The notes beneath the pieces are model-generated. The model searched no databases, was not told the DNA's origin, and saw only the letters and a list, made by a program, of their open reading frames with translations. A stretch of DNA of 64,000 bases, taken from NCBI GenBank assembly GCA_964505725.1, contig CAZDJK010000047.1:52358-116357 (forward strand), read 5' to 3'. Source of the stretch: CAVRJC01 sp964505725 (GTDB taxonomy: Bacteria > Actinomycetota > Acidimicrobiia > IMCC26256 > DASPTH01). The position numbers and the translations under genes are program-made. Shown here piece by piece: positions 49,796 through 61,763 of this stretch. The first letter of the stretch is position 1, and each line of letters begins with the position of its first letter.

Positions 49796-49801
49796 TACGC
49801 T
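49796..49801 (+). promoter_or_regulatory. Leaderless -10 box for leuS (TACGCT)
   Basis: TACGCT ends 8 nt before ATG 49810, with no ribosome-binding site. There is accordingly no room for a T-box or other leader. Confidence 0.5.
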
Positions 49802-49809
49802 CGCCCCTC

Positions 49810-52737
<2,928 letters not shown>

Positions 52738-52769
52738 CACCGGCCCTTCCGATCGCGGAGCGCGCTCGG

Positions 52770-52775
52770 TAGGCT
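52770..52775 (+). promoter_or_regulatory. Putative -10 box of the comEA operon
   Basis: TAGGCT at 52770-52775 would give a leader of about 48 nt ending in CGGAGGTGA before ATG 52830. Confidence 0.35.
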
Positions 52776-52829
52776 GACGCCGCTTCCTCCTCGCTTCCCC
52801 GCGATGTCGCGCGCACGCGGAGGTGAGCG

Positions 52830-53735
52830 ATGACCGATACCCGCCAGTCCTCGACGCGTCCCGGAGGCGACCCCGAGTTCTGGGAACGGCGGTTCCACGA
52901 CGAGCGTCGGCGCACGCGCCGAGGCGGGCCGCCGGGTGCGCGGGAGCTCCCGCCCCGGCCCACCTACGGCACCCGGCGTCGTGACGGCCTCGTCACGCGC
53001 CTGCGCGACCTCGCCGACCGGTGGCGGGGCGACGCGCGGATCGGCATCTCGGTCCTGCTGCTGGTGGCGCTGGCGGCCGGCGTGACGTGGTACCTGATCG
53101 GCGCCGGCCGCGGACCGAGCGCCCCGCCCGCGCGCACGCACGTGGCGTCGCACACGACCCGCGCTGCACCGACGACGTCGGCGTCGGCGTCGGCCGCGCC
53201 GACCTCGGGGGCGTCGACCTCGGGGGCGCCGACCTCGGGGGCGGAGGAGACCACCGGCACCGCCGCCGCAGGGGCGAAGGCGGGTGACCATGCCGCGAAG
53301 GTGGTGGTGCACGTCGCCGGCGCGGTCGCGCATCCGGGCGTCGTCGAGCTGGCACCGAACACGCGCGTCATCGACGCGGTCGAGGCCGTAGGGGGCGCGT
53401 TGCCCGACGCCGACCTCGACCGGCTCAACCTCGCCGCCCGCATCTCCGACGGCGAGCGAGTGTTCGTGGCCAAGGTCGGCCAGGCGGATCCGGGAGTCGA
53501 GGGCGACGCGGCGGCGGGCACGGCTGGGGGAGGGACGACCGGCGGCAAGGTCGACCTCAACACCGCTACCGAGGCGCAGCTCGAGGCGCTTCCGGGGATC
53601 GGCCCGACGTTCGCGCAGGCGATCATCGCCGAGCGCCAGCGGCGCGGAGGCTTCCGCTCCGTCGGCGACCTGCGCACCGTCCGCGGCATCGGCGACAAGC
53701 GCTTCGCCGAGCTGCAGCCGCTGGTCACCGTGTGA
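52830..53735 (+). CDS. comEA: ComEA-like DNA-binding competence protein
   Basis: A 301-aa membrane-anchored protein. It has an Arg-rich cytoplasmic N-terminus (about 1-68), one membrane helix (IGISVLLLVALAAGVTWYLI), and a Ser/Thr/Ala linker with a SGAPTSGA-type repeat. Then come an SLBB domain (VVVHVAGAVAHPGVVELAPN) and a C-terminal helix-hairpin-helix pair (VDLNTATEAQLEALPGIGP, LRTVRGIGDKRFAEL) that binds double-stranded DNA. In transformable bacteria ComEA receives DNA and passes it to ComEC, encoded next with a GTGA overlap. Confidence 0.92.
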   Translation: MTDTRQSSTRPGGDPEFWERRFHDERRRTRRGGPPGARELPPRPTYGTRRRDGLVTRLRDLADRWRGDARIGISVLLLVALAAGVTWYLIGAGRGPSAPPARTHVASHTTRAAPTTSASASAAPTSGASTSGAPTSGAEETTGTAAAGAKAGDHAAKVVVHVAGAVAHPGVVELAPNTRVIDAVEAVGGALPDADLDRLNLAARISDGERVFVAKVGQADPGVEGDAAAGTAGGGTTGGKVDLNTATEAQLEALPGIGPTFAQAIIAERQRRGGFRSVGDLRTVRGIGDKRFAELQPLVTV

Positions 53736-55228
53736 GGAGCCGGCCGCCCCTCGGCGCGCTCCTCGTGCTCGGCGCGGTGATCGCGGGGATCCTCGCCGGA
53801 CAGGCCGAAGGCGCGGGCCGAGCCGGCGCCGCCGTGCTGGTGGCGCCGCTCGGCATCGCGACGGCCGCGCTCGCGCGACGGCGCGCGGCGCGCGTGGTCG
53901 TGGCGGTGCTCGCGTTCGGTCTCCTCGGCGCCGCAGTCACCCAGCGCGCCCTGCACGGGCTGGTGCGGTCGCCGCTCGCGCATCCGGTCGCCGAGCTCGC
54001 CGACGTGAGCCTGCGCGGCACCCTCGTCGAGGACCCAGCCGAGTCCCGGTGGGAGACCCGGGTGCTCGTCCGGGCGCGCGCCTTCCGCGAGATCCACGGC
54101 GGGTGGCGCGACGCGGGTGGCCGTCGGGTGCTCGTCGAGGGTTCGGGCGACGCGGCGGTGCCGCTGCGGGTCCTCGAGGCCGGCGACGGCGTCACCCTGG
54201 ACGGGTGGCTGGGCCCGCTCGAGGGCTTCGACGCGCAGGATCGGTGGCGCCACGCGGTGGGCGTGCTGCACACGTCCGCGCTCGTCGCCCTCCGCGACCC
54301 GACGTCGCCGCTGCAGCGCGTCGCGGAGGACGCGCGCGGGCTCGTGCTCGCGGGTGCCGGACGCCTCGCGCCGGTCGACCGCGCGCTGCTCGGCGGGTTC
54401 CTCGTCGGCGACACGCGCGGCCTGCCGGACGCGCTCGTCGAGCAGTTCCGCGACGCGGGGCTCACCCACCTGTTGGTCGTGTCGGGCGAGAACGTCGCGT
54501 TCGTGCTCGCGCTGTTCGCACCGCTGCTCCGGCGGCTCGGCCTCCGGGGGAGGCTGGTGGGCGGGCTGGCGGTCCTCGTCCTCTTCGGCACCATGACCCG
54601 ATGGGAGCCGTCGGTCCTCCGCGCCGTCGCGATGGCCGCCATCGCGCTCGTGGCCGGCTTCCTCGGCCGGCCCACCGAAGGACTGCGCACGCTGGTGCTC
54701 GCGGCGACGGTGCTCCTGCTCGCGGATCCGTTCCTCCTCCACTCGGTGGGCTTCGGCCTGTCGTGCGGCGCCAGCCTCGGGATCGCGGTCCTCGCCCGGC
54801 CGCTGGCGCGGCGGCTCCCCGGGCCCGCGTTCCTGCGCGACACGCTCTCGGTGACGACGGCTGCGCAGCTGGGTGTCGCGCCGGTGCTCATCCCCGTGTT
54901 CGGCTCGATCCCCCTCGTCGCGTTGCCGGCCAACCTGGTCGCGATGCCGCTGGCGGCGCCGCTCACGATGTGCGGTCTCGCGGGCAGCGTCGTCGGTGGT
55001 CTCGTCGGCCGCCACGCGACGCAGCTCGCGGGCGCGCTCTTGCTGCCGAGCGTCGCGCTGTTGCGGGCTCTGACCGGAATCGCCCGCGTCGCGGCACAGG
55101 TTCCGGTCGCGGTCGACGGGCGCAGCGTCTGGGCCATCGCGGGGCTCTGCGCCCTCGCGACCTCGGCGCGCCTCGCGCGTAACCTCCGACGCGATGGGCG
55201 CGCGGACGTGGCGGTACCGGCTGGGTGA
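53732..55228 (+). CDS. comEC: ComEC/Rec2-type channel protein lacking the beta-lactamase-like domain
   Basis: A 498-aa membrane protein. It has two N-terminal helices, then the soluble OB-like region (about 80-190: SLRGTLVEDP, GDGVTLDGWLGPLE). The competence domain with about 7-8 helices follows: LPDALVEQFRDAGLTHLLVVSGENVAF, the family hallmark, and GFGLSCGASLGIAVLARPL. Full-length ComEC continues with a metallo-beta-lactamase-like domain; here the protein stops right after the membrane part. Some actinobacterial homologues are similarly short. It forms the predicted DNA-uptake pore together with ComEA. Confidence 0.87.
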   Translation: MRSRPPLGALLVLGAVIAGILAGQAEGAGRAGAAVLVAPLGIATAALARRRAARVVVAVLAFGLLGAAVTQRALHGLVRSPLAHPVAELADVSLRGTLVEDPAESRWETRVLVRARAFREIHGGWRDAGGRRVLVEGSGDAAVPLRVLEAGDGVTLDGWLGPLEGFDAQDRWRHAVGVLHTSALVALRDPTSPLQRVAEDARGLVLAGAGRLAPVDRALLGGFLVGDTRGLPDALVEQFRDAGLTHLLVVSGENVAFVLALFAPLLRRLGLRGRLVGGLAVLVLFGTMTRWEPSVLRAVAMAAIALVAGFLGRPTEGLRTLVLAATVLLLADPFLLHSVGFGLSCGASLGIAVLARPLARRLPGPAFLRDTLSVTTAAQLGVAPVLIPVFGSIPLVALPANLVAMPLAAPLTMCGLAGSVVGGLVGRHATQLAGALLLPSVALLRALTGIARVAAQVPVAVDGRSVWAIAGLCALATSARLARNLRRDGRADVAVPAG

Positions 55229-56048
55229 CGTGGTCCACGACCTGACGAGCAGGACGCTCGTGATGGGCATCCTCAACCGCACGCCCGATTCGTTCTTCGA
55301 CGCCGGCGCCACCTTCTCGCTCGACGCCCTGCTCGCCCGGGCCGACGAGCTGGTCACCCAGGGCGCCGACGTGCTCGACGTGGGCGGGGTGAAGGCCGGT
55401 CCCGGCCCCGAGGTGAGCGAGGCCGAGGAGCTCGACCGCGTGGTCGCCCCGATCGAGGCGCTCCACCGCCGCTTCGACGTCGCGATCTCGTGCGACACCT
55501 GGCGCGCCGGGGTGCTCGACGCCGCCTGCAGCGCTGGCGCGGTCGTCGGCAATGACATCAGCGGCTTCGCAGACCCCGACTACGTGACCGTCGCGGCCGA
55601 GCACCGGGCCTCCGTCGTCGCGACCCACATCCGCCTCCGCCCGCGGGTGCCCGACCCGGAGCCCCGCTACGACGACCTTCTCGGGGAGGTGCGCGCGTTC
55701 CTGCGCGATCGGGCCGGGCGTGCGCGCGCCGCGGGGCTCGCGCCCGAGCAGATCGCAATCGACGCCGGGCTCGACCTCGGCAAGACGCCGGCCCAGAGCG
55801 CGGTGCTGCTGCGGGAGAGCGACGCGCTCGCCGACCTCGGGTACGCGTTGCTGCTGTCGGCATCGAACAAGCGCTACCTCGGCGAGCTGCTCGACCTCGG
55901 GATCGAGCACCGGCGTGCCGCCTCGTTGGCATCGGTCGCGTACGGCGTGGCGCACGGCTGCCGCATCGTGAGGGCGCACGACGTCGCGGGAACGGTGCAG
56001 GTCTGCCGCACCGTCGAGGCCATCATCGAGCACGGGCGGATCCGGTGA
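55194..56048 (+). CDS. folP: Dihydropteroate synthase-like protein (divergent FolP)
   Basis: A 284-aa TIM-barrel protein. VMGILNRTPDSFFD is the DHPS N-terminal signature. DVLDVGGVKAGPG stands where true enzymes have DIGGESTRPG. CDTWRAGVLDAACSAGAVVGNDISG, LDLGKT, LSASNKRYL and RIVRAHDV follow, in DHPS order. The lost Glu/Ser/Thr/Arg of the second motif, a pterin/pABA-contact region, suggests a FolP2-like paralogue with altered activity. The ATG at 55194 overlaps comEC by 35 nt; GTG 55227 is an alternative that removes 11 residues. It is followed by holA with overlapping stop and start. Confidence 0.8.
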   Translation: MGARTWRYRLGDVVHDLTSRTLVMGILNRTPDSFFDAGATFSLDALLARADELVTQGADVLDVGGVKAGPGPEVSEAEELDRVVAPIEALHRRFDVAISCDTWRAGVLDAACSAGAVVGNDISGFADPDYVTVAAEHRASVVATHIRLRPRVPDPEPRYDDLLGEVRAFLRDRAGRARAAGLAPEQIAIDAGLDLGKTPAQSAVLLRESDALADLGYALLLSASNKRYLGELLDLGIEHRRAASLASVAYGVAHGCRIVRAHDVAGTVQVCRTVEAIIEHGRIR

Positions 56049-57106
56049 ACCTCTACCTGGTTAAGGGCAACGACCCGCAGCTCCGTGACGCCGTCGTCGC
56101 CGACCTCGTCGACGAGCTCCTCGCCGGTGACGACCGCGCCCTCGCGCTGGAGGACCACACTGTGCCGGGGCGCGCCTCGTCGGGCGACGAGCCGGATCCA
56201 GGGGGTGGCGCAGAGCCACGCGAGGCAGTGGTCGCGTCCGCGCTCAACGCGCTCCAGAGCCCTCCGTTCATGACCGCGCGTCGCATCGTCGTCGTGCGGG
56301 AGGCGGGAGCGCTCACTGCAGGCGACGCGGCGGAATTCGTCCGGTACCTCGCCGACCCCCTCGACACCAGCGTCCTCGTGCTCGTGAGCGGCGGCGGGAC
56401 GATCCCGGCCGCGCTGGTCAAGCAGCTCAAGGAGTCGCGCGCGGAGGAGCGCGCACCGGCGAGCGAGAAGACCGGCGACGTCCTCGGCGCCGCGACTCGC
56501 GACGCGAACCTGAAGCTGCGGCCCGACGCGGTGAAACTCGTGTCCGCGCACCTCGGCGAGGACGCAGGGCGCGTCGCCTCGCTCGTCGACGTGCTCGCGG
56601 CCGCCCATCCCGAGGGCGCCCAGCTCTCGGCGGCCGACGTGGAGCCCTACCTGGGCGAAGCCGGTGCCGTCCCGTCGTACCAGCTCACCAACGCGATCGA
56701 ACGCGGCGACGCTGCGGGCGCGCTCGAGGTCCTCCAGCGGCTGCTCACGGTGTCGAGCCCGCGCCAGCCGCGCCCGATGCACCCGCTCCAGGTAATGGGC
56801 ACGCTCACCAACCACTACCGGCGGTTGTTGCGCTGCGACGACCCTGCGATCCGCTCGCCCGGCGACGCGGTCGCCGCGCTCGGTGGGCGGATGTCGGAGT
56901 GGCAGGCGCGCAAGCTCATCGACCAGGCGCACGCGCTCGGCACCGACGGGATCCGTCAGGCGTTCGACCATCTCGCGCAGGCCGACCTCGACCTCAAGGG
57001 CGCGCGGGGCATCCCCGAGGACGCGGTGATGGAGGTGCTCGTCGTGCGCTTGGCGCGTCTCACCGCCCGGTCGGGAGTCCCGTCAGGGAGCGGTCGGCGC
57101 CGCTGA
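56045..57106 (+). CDS. holA: DNA polymerase III subunit delta
   Basis: A 353-aa clamp-loader subunit that opens the beta clamp. NLYLVKGNDPQLRDAVV is the start of domain 1. SALNALQSPPFMTARRIVVVREAG is the clamp-interaction region. GAVPSYQLTNAIERGDAAGALEVLQRL and the PLQVMGTLTNHYRRLL helix are in the C-terminal collar region. Its place between comEC/folP and rpsT-lepA is the usual bacterial order. The GTG start overlaps the folP stop. Confidence 0.92.
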   Translation: MNLYLVKGNDPQLRDAVVADLVDELLAGDDRALALEDHTVPGRASSGDEPDPGGGAEPREAVVASALNALQSPPFMTARRIVVVREAGALTAGDAAEFVRYLADPLDTSVLVLVSGGGTIPAALVKQLKESRAEERAPASEKTGDVLGAATRDANLKLRPDAVKLVSAHLGEDAGRVASLVDVLAAAHPEGAQLSAADVEPYLGEAGAVPSYQLTNAIERGDAAGALEVLQRLLTVSSPRQPRPMHPLQVMGTLTNHYRRLLRCDDPAIRSPGDAVAALGGRMSEWQARKLIDQAHALGTDGIRQAFDHLAQADLDLKGARGIPEDAVMEVLVVRLARLTARSGVPSGSGRRR

Positions 57107-57137
57107 CCGGCCCGGCCGGCGTCGGCGGGTCAGTGGG

Positions 57138-57401
57138 TCAGTCGGTGGCGCGGGCGGCGCGCTTCATGAGCCGCGACGTGCGCCGAGCGGCGGCGTTCTT
57201 GTGGATGCGGCCGTGCGCTGCCGCCTTGTCGAGCCGCTTCTGGGCGATGCGGACACCTTCGAGCGCGGTCTCGTCCCCGGCGTCGATCGCGGCGTTGGCG
57301 ACCTTCACCCGGGTCTTGAGCTCCGACCGCAGCGCGAGGTTGCGCTGACGGCGCTTCTCGTTGGTGCGGTTCCGCTTGATCTGGCTCTTGATGTTCGCCA
57401 T
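57138..57401 (-). CDS. rpsT: 30S ribosomal protein S20
   Basis: An 87-aa basic protein: MANIKSQIKRNRTNEKRRQR at the start, then LRSELKTRVKVANAAIDAG and HKNAAARRTSRLMKRAA. This is full-length S20, which binds 16S rRNA early in 30S assembly. The upstream in-frame codons of the ORF (14 residues) are not part of S20. It is transcribed against holA and lepA, the usual arrangement in actinobacteria. Confidence 0.97.
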   Translation of the reverse strand: MANIKSQIKRNRTNEKRRQRNLALRSELKTRVKVANAAIDAGDETALEGVRIAQKRLDKAAAHGRIHKNAAARRTSRLMKRAARATD

Positions 57402-57426
57402 GGCGGGGAGCAGCGTAGCAAGCGGG

Positions 57427-57458
57427 GCTCCCGGCGCAGGCACGGGCGTGCCGGGAGC
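57427..57458 (-). promoter_or_regulatory. Hairpin in the leader of rpsT
   Basis: GCTCCC (57427-57432) pairs with GGGAGC (57453-57458). An inner GGCAC (57439-57443) pairs with GTGCC (57448-57452) around a GGGC loop. It lies 26-57 nt upstream of the rpsT ATG on the transcribed strand. It could be an S20 autoregulatory site or only a stable GC stem. Confidence 0.35.
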
Positions 57459-57511
57459 GCACGGGACCTGGCGGTGCGTCGGGGGCGCCGACCAGCCGCG
57501 AGAATGGACCG

Positions 57512-59296
57512 GTGAGCGGCCTGGAGCGGTACCGGTGCCTGTCGATCATTGCCCACGTCGACCACGGCAAGAGCACGCTCGCCGACCGCGTCCTCGAGCT
57601 GACGGGGGCGGTGGACCCCCGGGACATGCGGGCCCAGTACCTCGACTCGATGGACCTCGAGCGCGAGCGCGGCATCACCATCAAGGCCCAGAACGTGCGC
57701 CTCACGTGGAAGGACCACGTGCTCAACCTCATCGACACGCCGGGCCACGTCGATTTCGGGTACGAGGTGTCGCGCAGCCTCGCCGCGTGCGAGGGAGCGG
57801 TGCTCCTCGTCGACGCGTCGCAGGGGATCGAGGCTCAGACCCTCGCCAACTGCTACCTCGCGCTGGAGCACGACCTCGCGATCGTCGCGGCGCTGAACAA
57901 GATCGACCTCCCCGCCGCGGAGCCGGACCGGGTCGCGGGCGAGATCGAGCGCGTCCTCGGTATCCCGGCCGCCGAGATCCTGCGCATCTCGGCCAAGACG
58001 GGTGAGGGCGTGCCCGAGCTGCTCGACCGCATCGTCGCCGAGGTGCCGCCGCCGGGCGGCGATCCCGACGCGCCCCTCCAGGGTCTCATCTTCGACTCGC
58101 ACTACGACACCTACCGCGGCGTCGTCAGCGCGATCCGAGTGTTCAACGGGACGCTCGCGAGCGGTGCCCGGCTTCGGTACCTGCAGGCGAAGGCCACCCA
58201 CGACGCGGAGGAGATCGGCGTGCGCCTCCCCGCGCCCACGCCCGTCGCCGCCCTCGGCCCTGGTGAGGTCGGCTACCTGATCGCCGGGATCAAGGACGTC
58301 GGCGAGGCACGCGTCGGCGAGACGGTCACGCTCGCGTCCAACCCTGCGCCGCCGCTCGAGGGCTACCGCGACCCGAAACCAATGGTGTTCTGCGGCCTGT
58401 ACCCGGTCGACGGCGACGAGTACGCCGACCTGCGCGAGGCGCTCGAGAAGCTCCGGCTCAACGACTCGTCCTTCACCTACGAGCCCGAGACGTCGGGCGC
58501 GCTCGGCTTCGGCTTCCGTTGCGGGTTCCTCGGTCTCCTGCACATGGAGATCGTGCGCGAGCGGCTCGAGCGCGAGTACGACCTGTCGCTCGTGGCGACG
58601 TCTCCCAACGTGGAGTACCGGGTGGAGCTCGTCGACGGCGGGGAGCAGATCGTCGACAACCCCTCGGAGATGCCACCGCCAAACCAGGTCGCCGGGATCG
58701 ACGAGCCGTACGTGACCGTCACCGTCCTCACGCCCTCGGAGTACATCGGCGCGGTGATGGAGCTGTGCCGGCAGCGCCGCGGTGAGCAGAAGCGCATGGA
58801 GTACCTCTCCGAGGAGCGCGTGGAGCTCGTGTACGAGATCCCGCTCGCCGAGATCGTCATGGACTTCTTCGACCAGCTGAAGTCGCGCACCCGCGGCTAC
58901 GCGAGCCTCGACTACGAGCCGGCGGGTTATCGCCGCTCGCAGCTCGCCAAGGTCGACGTGCTGCTCAACAGCGTGCCTGTCGACGCGTTCTCGACCATCG
59001 TCCATCGCGACAAGGCGTACGACTACGGCCGGCGTATGACGGAGAAGCTCCGGGAGCTGATCCCGCGCCAGCTCTTCGACGTGCCGATCCAGGCTGCGAT
59101 CGGCGGGCGCATCATCGCGAGGGAGACGGTCAAGGCGAAGCGCAAGGACGTGATCGCCAAGTGCTACGGCGGTGACATCACCCGCAAGCGCAAGCTGCTC
59201 GAGCGCCAGAAGGAGGGCAAGAAGCGCATGAAGCAGATCGGGCGGGTCGAGGTCCCCCAGGAGGCGTTCGTCGCCGCGTTGCGCCTCGACGACTGA
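57512..59296 (+). CDS. lepA: Elongation factor 4 (LepA)
   Basis: A 594-aa translational GTPase that back-translocates ribosomes. Its G domain has [10 protein letters not shown] (G1), GITIK (G2), DTPGHVDF (G3), NKID (G4) and SAKTG (G5). The C-terminal LepA-specific part has [19 protein letters not shown] and [15 protein letters not shown], and [17 protein letters not shown] at the end. Length is normal. The GTG start is supported by the position of the G1 motif. Confidence 0.97.
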   Translation: MSGLERYRCLSIIAHVDHGKSTLADRVLELTGAVDPRDMRAQYLDSMDLERERGITIKAQNVRLTWKDHVLNLIDTPGHVDFGYEVSRSLAACEGAVLLVDASQGIEAQTLANCYLALEHDLAIVAALNKIDLPAAEPDRVAGEIERVLGIPAAEILRISAKTGEGVPELLDRIVAEVPPPGGDPDAPLQGLIFDSHYDTYRGVVSAIRVFNGTLASGARLRYLQAKATHDAEEIGVRLPAPTPVAALGPGEVGYLIAGIKDVGEARVGETVTLASNPAPPLEGYRDPKPMVFCGLYPVDGDEYADLREALEKLRLNDSSFTYEPETSGALGFGFRCGFLGLLHMEIVRERLEREYDLSLVATSPNVEYRVELVDGGEQIVDNPSEMPPPNQVAGIDEPYVTVTVLTPSEYIGAVMELCRQRRGEQKRMEYLSEERVELVYEIPLAEIVMDFFDQLKSRTRGYASLDYEPAGYRRSQLAKVDVLLNSVPVDAFSTIVHRDKAYDYGRRMTEKLRELIPRQLFDVPIQAAIGGRIIARETVKAKRKDVIAKCYGGDITRKRKLLERQKEGKKRMKQIGRVEVPQEAFVAALRLDD

Positions 59297-59448
59297 CGCA
59301 CGCCACCCTGACGCGAGCCACCCCTGCGCGCCGCCGCCGCTTTGATGGCCGTGAATACCGCTCACGCGTCGCCATGGCCGACAAAGCCGCCGTGCGCCGG
59401 TCGTGAGCGCCGCGACGGGCGCGTCGCGGTTTGCGCGATGCTCGACGC

Positions 59449-60546
59449 ATGGCCGACCCGTCGCCGCTCCTGGGCGCCCAGGATTGGCGGGTCCTGGAGG
59501 TCGGCACGCGTCTCGGGGTCGCGGCGGCGGGGCTCGCGCTCGCGGCGATGGGCGCCGAGGTGGTCCAGGCCCGGTTGCGGGGCCGGTACCTCGCGCCCGA
59601 GGACGCCACTTACTACGACCGCGGCCGGCTCGTCGTCGAAGGCGACACCGATCTGAGCGCGCTCGGCCGGACCGCCGACGTGGTCCTGACCGACCTCGCT
59701 CCCGACGGGCTCGGCGCGCTCGGGCTCCCCACGGACGAAGCCGGGCTCGTGGGCGGCGAGGACCCGCAGGTGCTCGTGTCGATCCGGAGTCTCGGGCGCG
59801 ACGGTCCCCACGCGGGCTTCCGGATGACGGACCTCACGGAGTGGGCGGCGGGAGGGCTCGCCAACGTCACCCGGCGCCCGCACCGCGACGACCCCGAGCG
59901 CTACGTGCCGGTGGTACCGCCGGGGTGCCAGCCCCAGGCGCTCGCCGGCATCGCGGCGGCCATCGGCGCGTTCGCCGGACGGCGATCGGCGCGCGCGCAG
60001 CGAGCGGGAGTGGTCGTCGACGTCTCGGTGCAGGAGGTCGTGGCGGCGACCCTGCACAGCGTCGTGCCCAACTTCGTGTGGAACCTGCACGTGCTCGGCC
60101 ACCCGTCGTGGCCCACCACGTCGATGGGCTTCCTGCTCCCCGCGTCCGACGGGGACGTGTACATCCGCACCGTCGAGGCCCACCAGTGGGACAAGGTCGT
60201 GGCGTGGGTCGACGACCCGGCGCTGCACGCCATCGGCGCGACACCCGAGGAGCGGATGGCGAACCGCGACGTGATCGTGATGGTGCTGTCGCAGTGGTCG
60301 TCGTCGCAAAGACGGAACGACCTGCTCGAGGAGGGGCAGCGGCGGAAGGTGCCGATCGCGTTGCCGCGCTCGATCGACGACGTGCTCGCGTGGCAGCAGC
60401 TTCGTGCACGGGGCGCCTGGTGCACGGTCGAGCACTGCGGTACGCCGGCAGTGGTGCCGAGGATCCCGATGCTCGAGCCGCCGACCTGGCGGACGACACG
60501 CGCGACGACGGTCGCCGAGGTCGCCGACGTCTGGGGGTCGCGATGA
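59449..60546 (+). CDS. Class III CoA-transferase-like subunit without the catalytic Asp
   Basis: A 365-aa CaiB/BaiF-family protein: LEVGTRLGVAAAGLALAAMGAEVVQ (family N-terminus), LVSIRSLGRDGPHAGF, QRAGVVVDVSVQEVVAATL. Where active members have G-D-x-x-x-G (D175 in the next gene) it reads PPGCQPQALAG near 157-167, so the nucleophilic Asp is missing. Its stop overlaps the start of an intact family member (ATGA). The likely arrangement is a heterodimer with one active and one structural or regulatory subunit, as in BbsEF-type enzymes. An alternative start lies 6 codons upstream. Confidence 0.8.
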   Translation: MADPSPLLGAQDWRVLEVGTRLGVAAAGLALAAMGAEVVQARLRGRYLAPEDATYYDRGRLVVEGDTDLSALGRTADVVLTDLAPDGLGALGLPTDEAGLVGGEDPQVLVSIRSLGRDGPHAGFRMTDLTEWAAGGLANVTRRPHRDDPERYVPVVPPGCQPQALAGIAAAIGAFAGRRSARAQRAGVVVDVSVQEVVAATLHSVVPNFVWNLHVLGHPSWPTTSMGFLLPASDGDVYIRTVEAHQWDKVVAWVDDPALHAIGATPEERMANRDVIVMVLSQWSSSQRRNDLLEEGQRRKVPIALPRSIDDVLAWQQLRARGAWCTVEHCGTPAVVPRIPMLEPPTWRTTRATTVAEVADVWGSR

Positions 60547-61754
60547 CGACGCCGGCGCCGCTCGAGGGCGTCCGCGTGCTCGACCTCGGCTGGACGTGGG
60601 CGGGTCCGTTCGCGGGCATGATCCTCGCCGATCTCGGTGCCGACGTGATCAAGATCGACTCCAAGGGCCGCGTCGACGTGCTGCGCTGGTCGGGCGCGTT
60701 CGCCGACGGCGTGCGCGACTACGAGCGCAGCGGCTACCACACCGCGTGCAACCGGGGGAAGCGCTCCGTGACCATCGACCTCAAGCATCCCGACGGGCGC
60801 GCGCTCGTGCTCGAGCTCGCGGCGCGGTGCGATCTCGCGATCGAGAACTTCCGTCCCGGCGTGCTCGACCGGCTCGACCTCGGGTGGGACGACCTGTCCG
60901 GCGCGAACCCCCGCCTCGTGATGATCTCGATGTCGGCCTACGGCGCGACCGGGCCCGAGCACGACTACGTCGCCTACGGCGACCACCTGCTCTACGCCTC
61001 GGGCATGGCGTCCGCGATGGGCGCGCCCGACGACCCCCCCACGCCGATCGGCACGTTCTACGGCGACCCGGTCGCCGGGATGTACGGCGCGCTCGCGCTG
61101 CTCGCCGCGCTGGAGGAGCGCGACCGCACCGGGGTGGGGAGACACCTCGAGTACGCGCAGGTAGAGGGTCTCCTCACCACGATCGCGGGCACGTTCGTGG
61201 CGCGCAGCACCGGCGCGCCGGTCGCACGCATGGTGGACAAGTCGGCGACGATGTCGCCCCACGGCTTCTACCGCTGCGCGGGTGACGACGCGTGGGTGGC
61301 GATCGCGGCGGAGGACGACGACACGTGGGCGCGCCTGCGCGATGTGCTCGCGGGCGCCGGCATCGTGACCCCGCGGTGGCGCACGCTCGACGAGCGCAAG
61401 CGGGACGAGGTGCAGCTCGACGCCGCGGTGTCGGAGCTCACCGCGACGCGCTCGCCGTGGCAGGTGACGACCGCCTGCCAGGCCGCAGGCGTGGCCGCCT
61501 ACCCGCTCATGACATCGTCGCGGCTCCTGTGGGACCGGCACCTGCACGACCGGGGGTTCTTCGCGTGGGTGGAGCACCCGGTGCAGGGCCCGGGGCCGAT
61601 CCCCGGCGTCACCTTGCGGGTCGGCGACGACGGCGCACGCGTGCGGGGAGCGGCGCCGCTCATGGGCGAGCACAATGAGGAGGTGTTCCGGGGCCTGCTC
61701 GGCCTCGGGGCGGACCGGTACGACGAGCTGGTCGCGTCGGGCGCGATCTACTGA
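60543..61754 (+). CDS. Class III CoA-transferase (catalytic subunit of the pair)
   Basis: A 403-aa CaiB/BaiF-family enzyme. VLDLGWTWAGPFAGMILADLG and GADVIKIDSKG form the N-terminal signature, NRGKRSVTIDLKHPDGR and the FRPGVLDRLDLGWDD loop follow, and TFYGDPVAGMYGA carries the catalytic Asp175. It moves CoA between carboxylic acids; the family includes formyl-CoA, succinyl-CoA:benzylsuccinate and carnitine CoA-transferases. It is followed by an acyl-CoA dehydrogenase, so the product is probably oxidised at once. Confidence 0.87.
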   Translation: MTTPAPLEGVRVLDLGWTWAGPFAGMILADLGADVIKIDSKGRVDVLRWSGAFADGVRDYERSGYHTACNRGKRSVTIDLKHPDGRALVLELAARCDLAIENFRPGVLDRLDLGWDDLSGANPRLVMISMSAYGATGPEHDYVAYGDHLLYASGMASAMGAPDDPPTPIGTFYGDPVAGMYGALALLAALEERDRTGVGRHLEYAQVEGLLTTIAGTFVARSTGAPVARMVDKSATMSPHGFYRCAGDDAWVAIAAEDDDTWARLRDVLAGAGIVTPRWRTLDERKRDEVQLDAAVSELTATRSPWQVTTACQAAGVAAYPLMTSSRLLWDRHLHDRGFFAWVEHPVQGPGPIPGVTLRVGDDGARVRGAAPLMGEHNEEVFRGLLGLGADRYDELVASGAIY

Positions 61755-61763
61755 GGAGTGCGG

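Noticed and set aside
49677..49809. T-box or leader regulation of leuS
   Set aside because: The -10 box lies 8 nt before the ATG, leaving no leader; no T-box specifier or antiterminator pairing was seen in the 133 nt.
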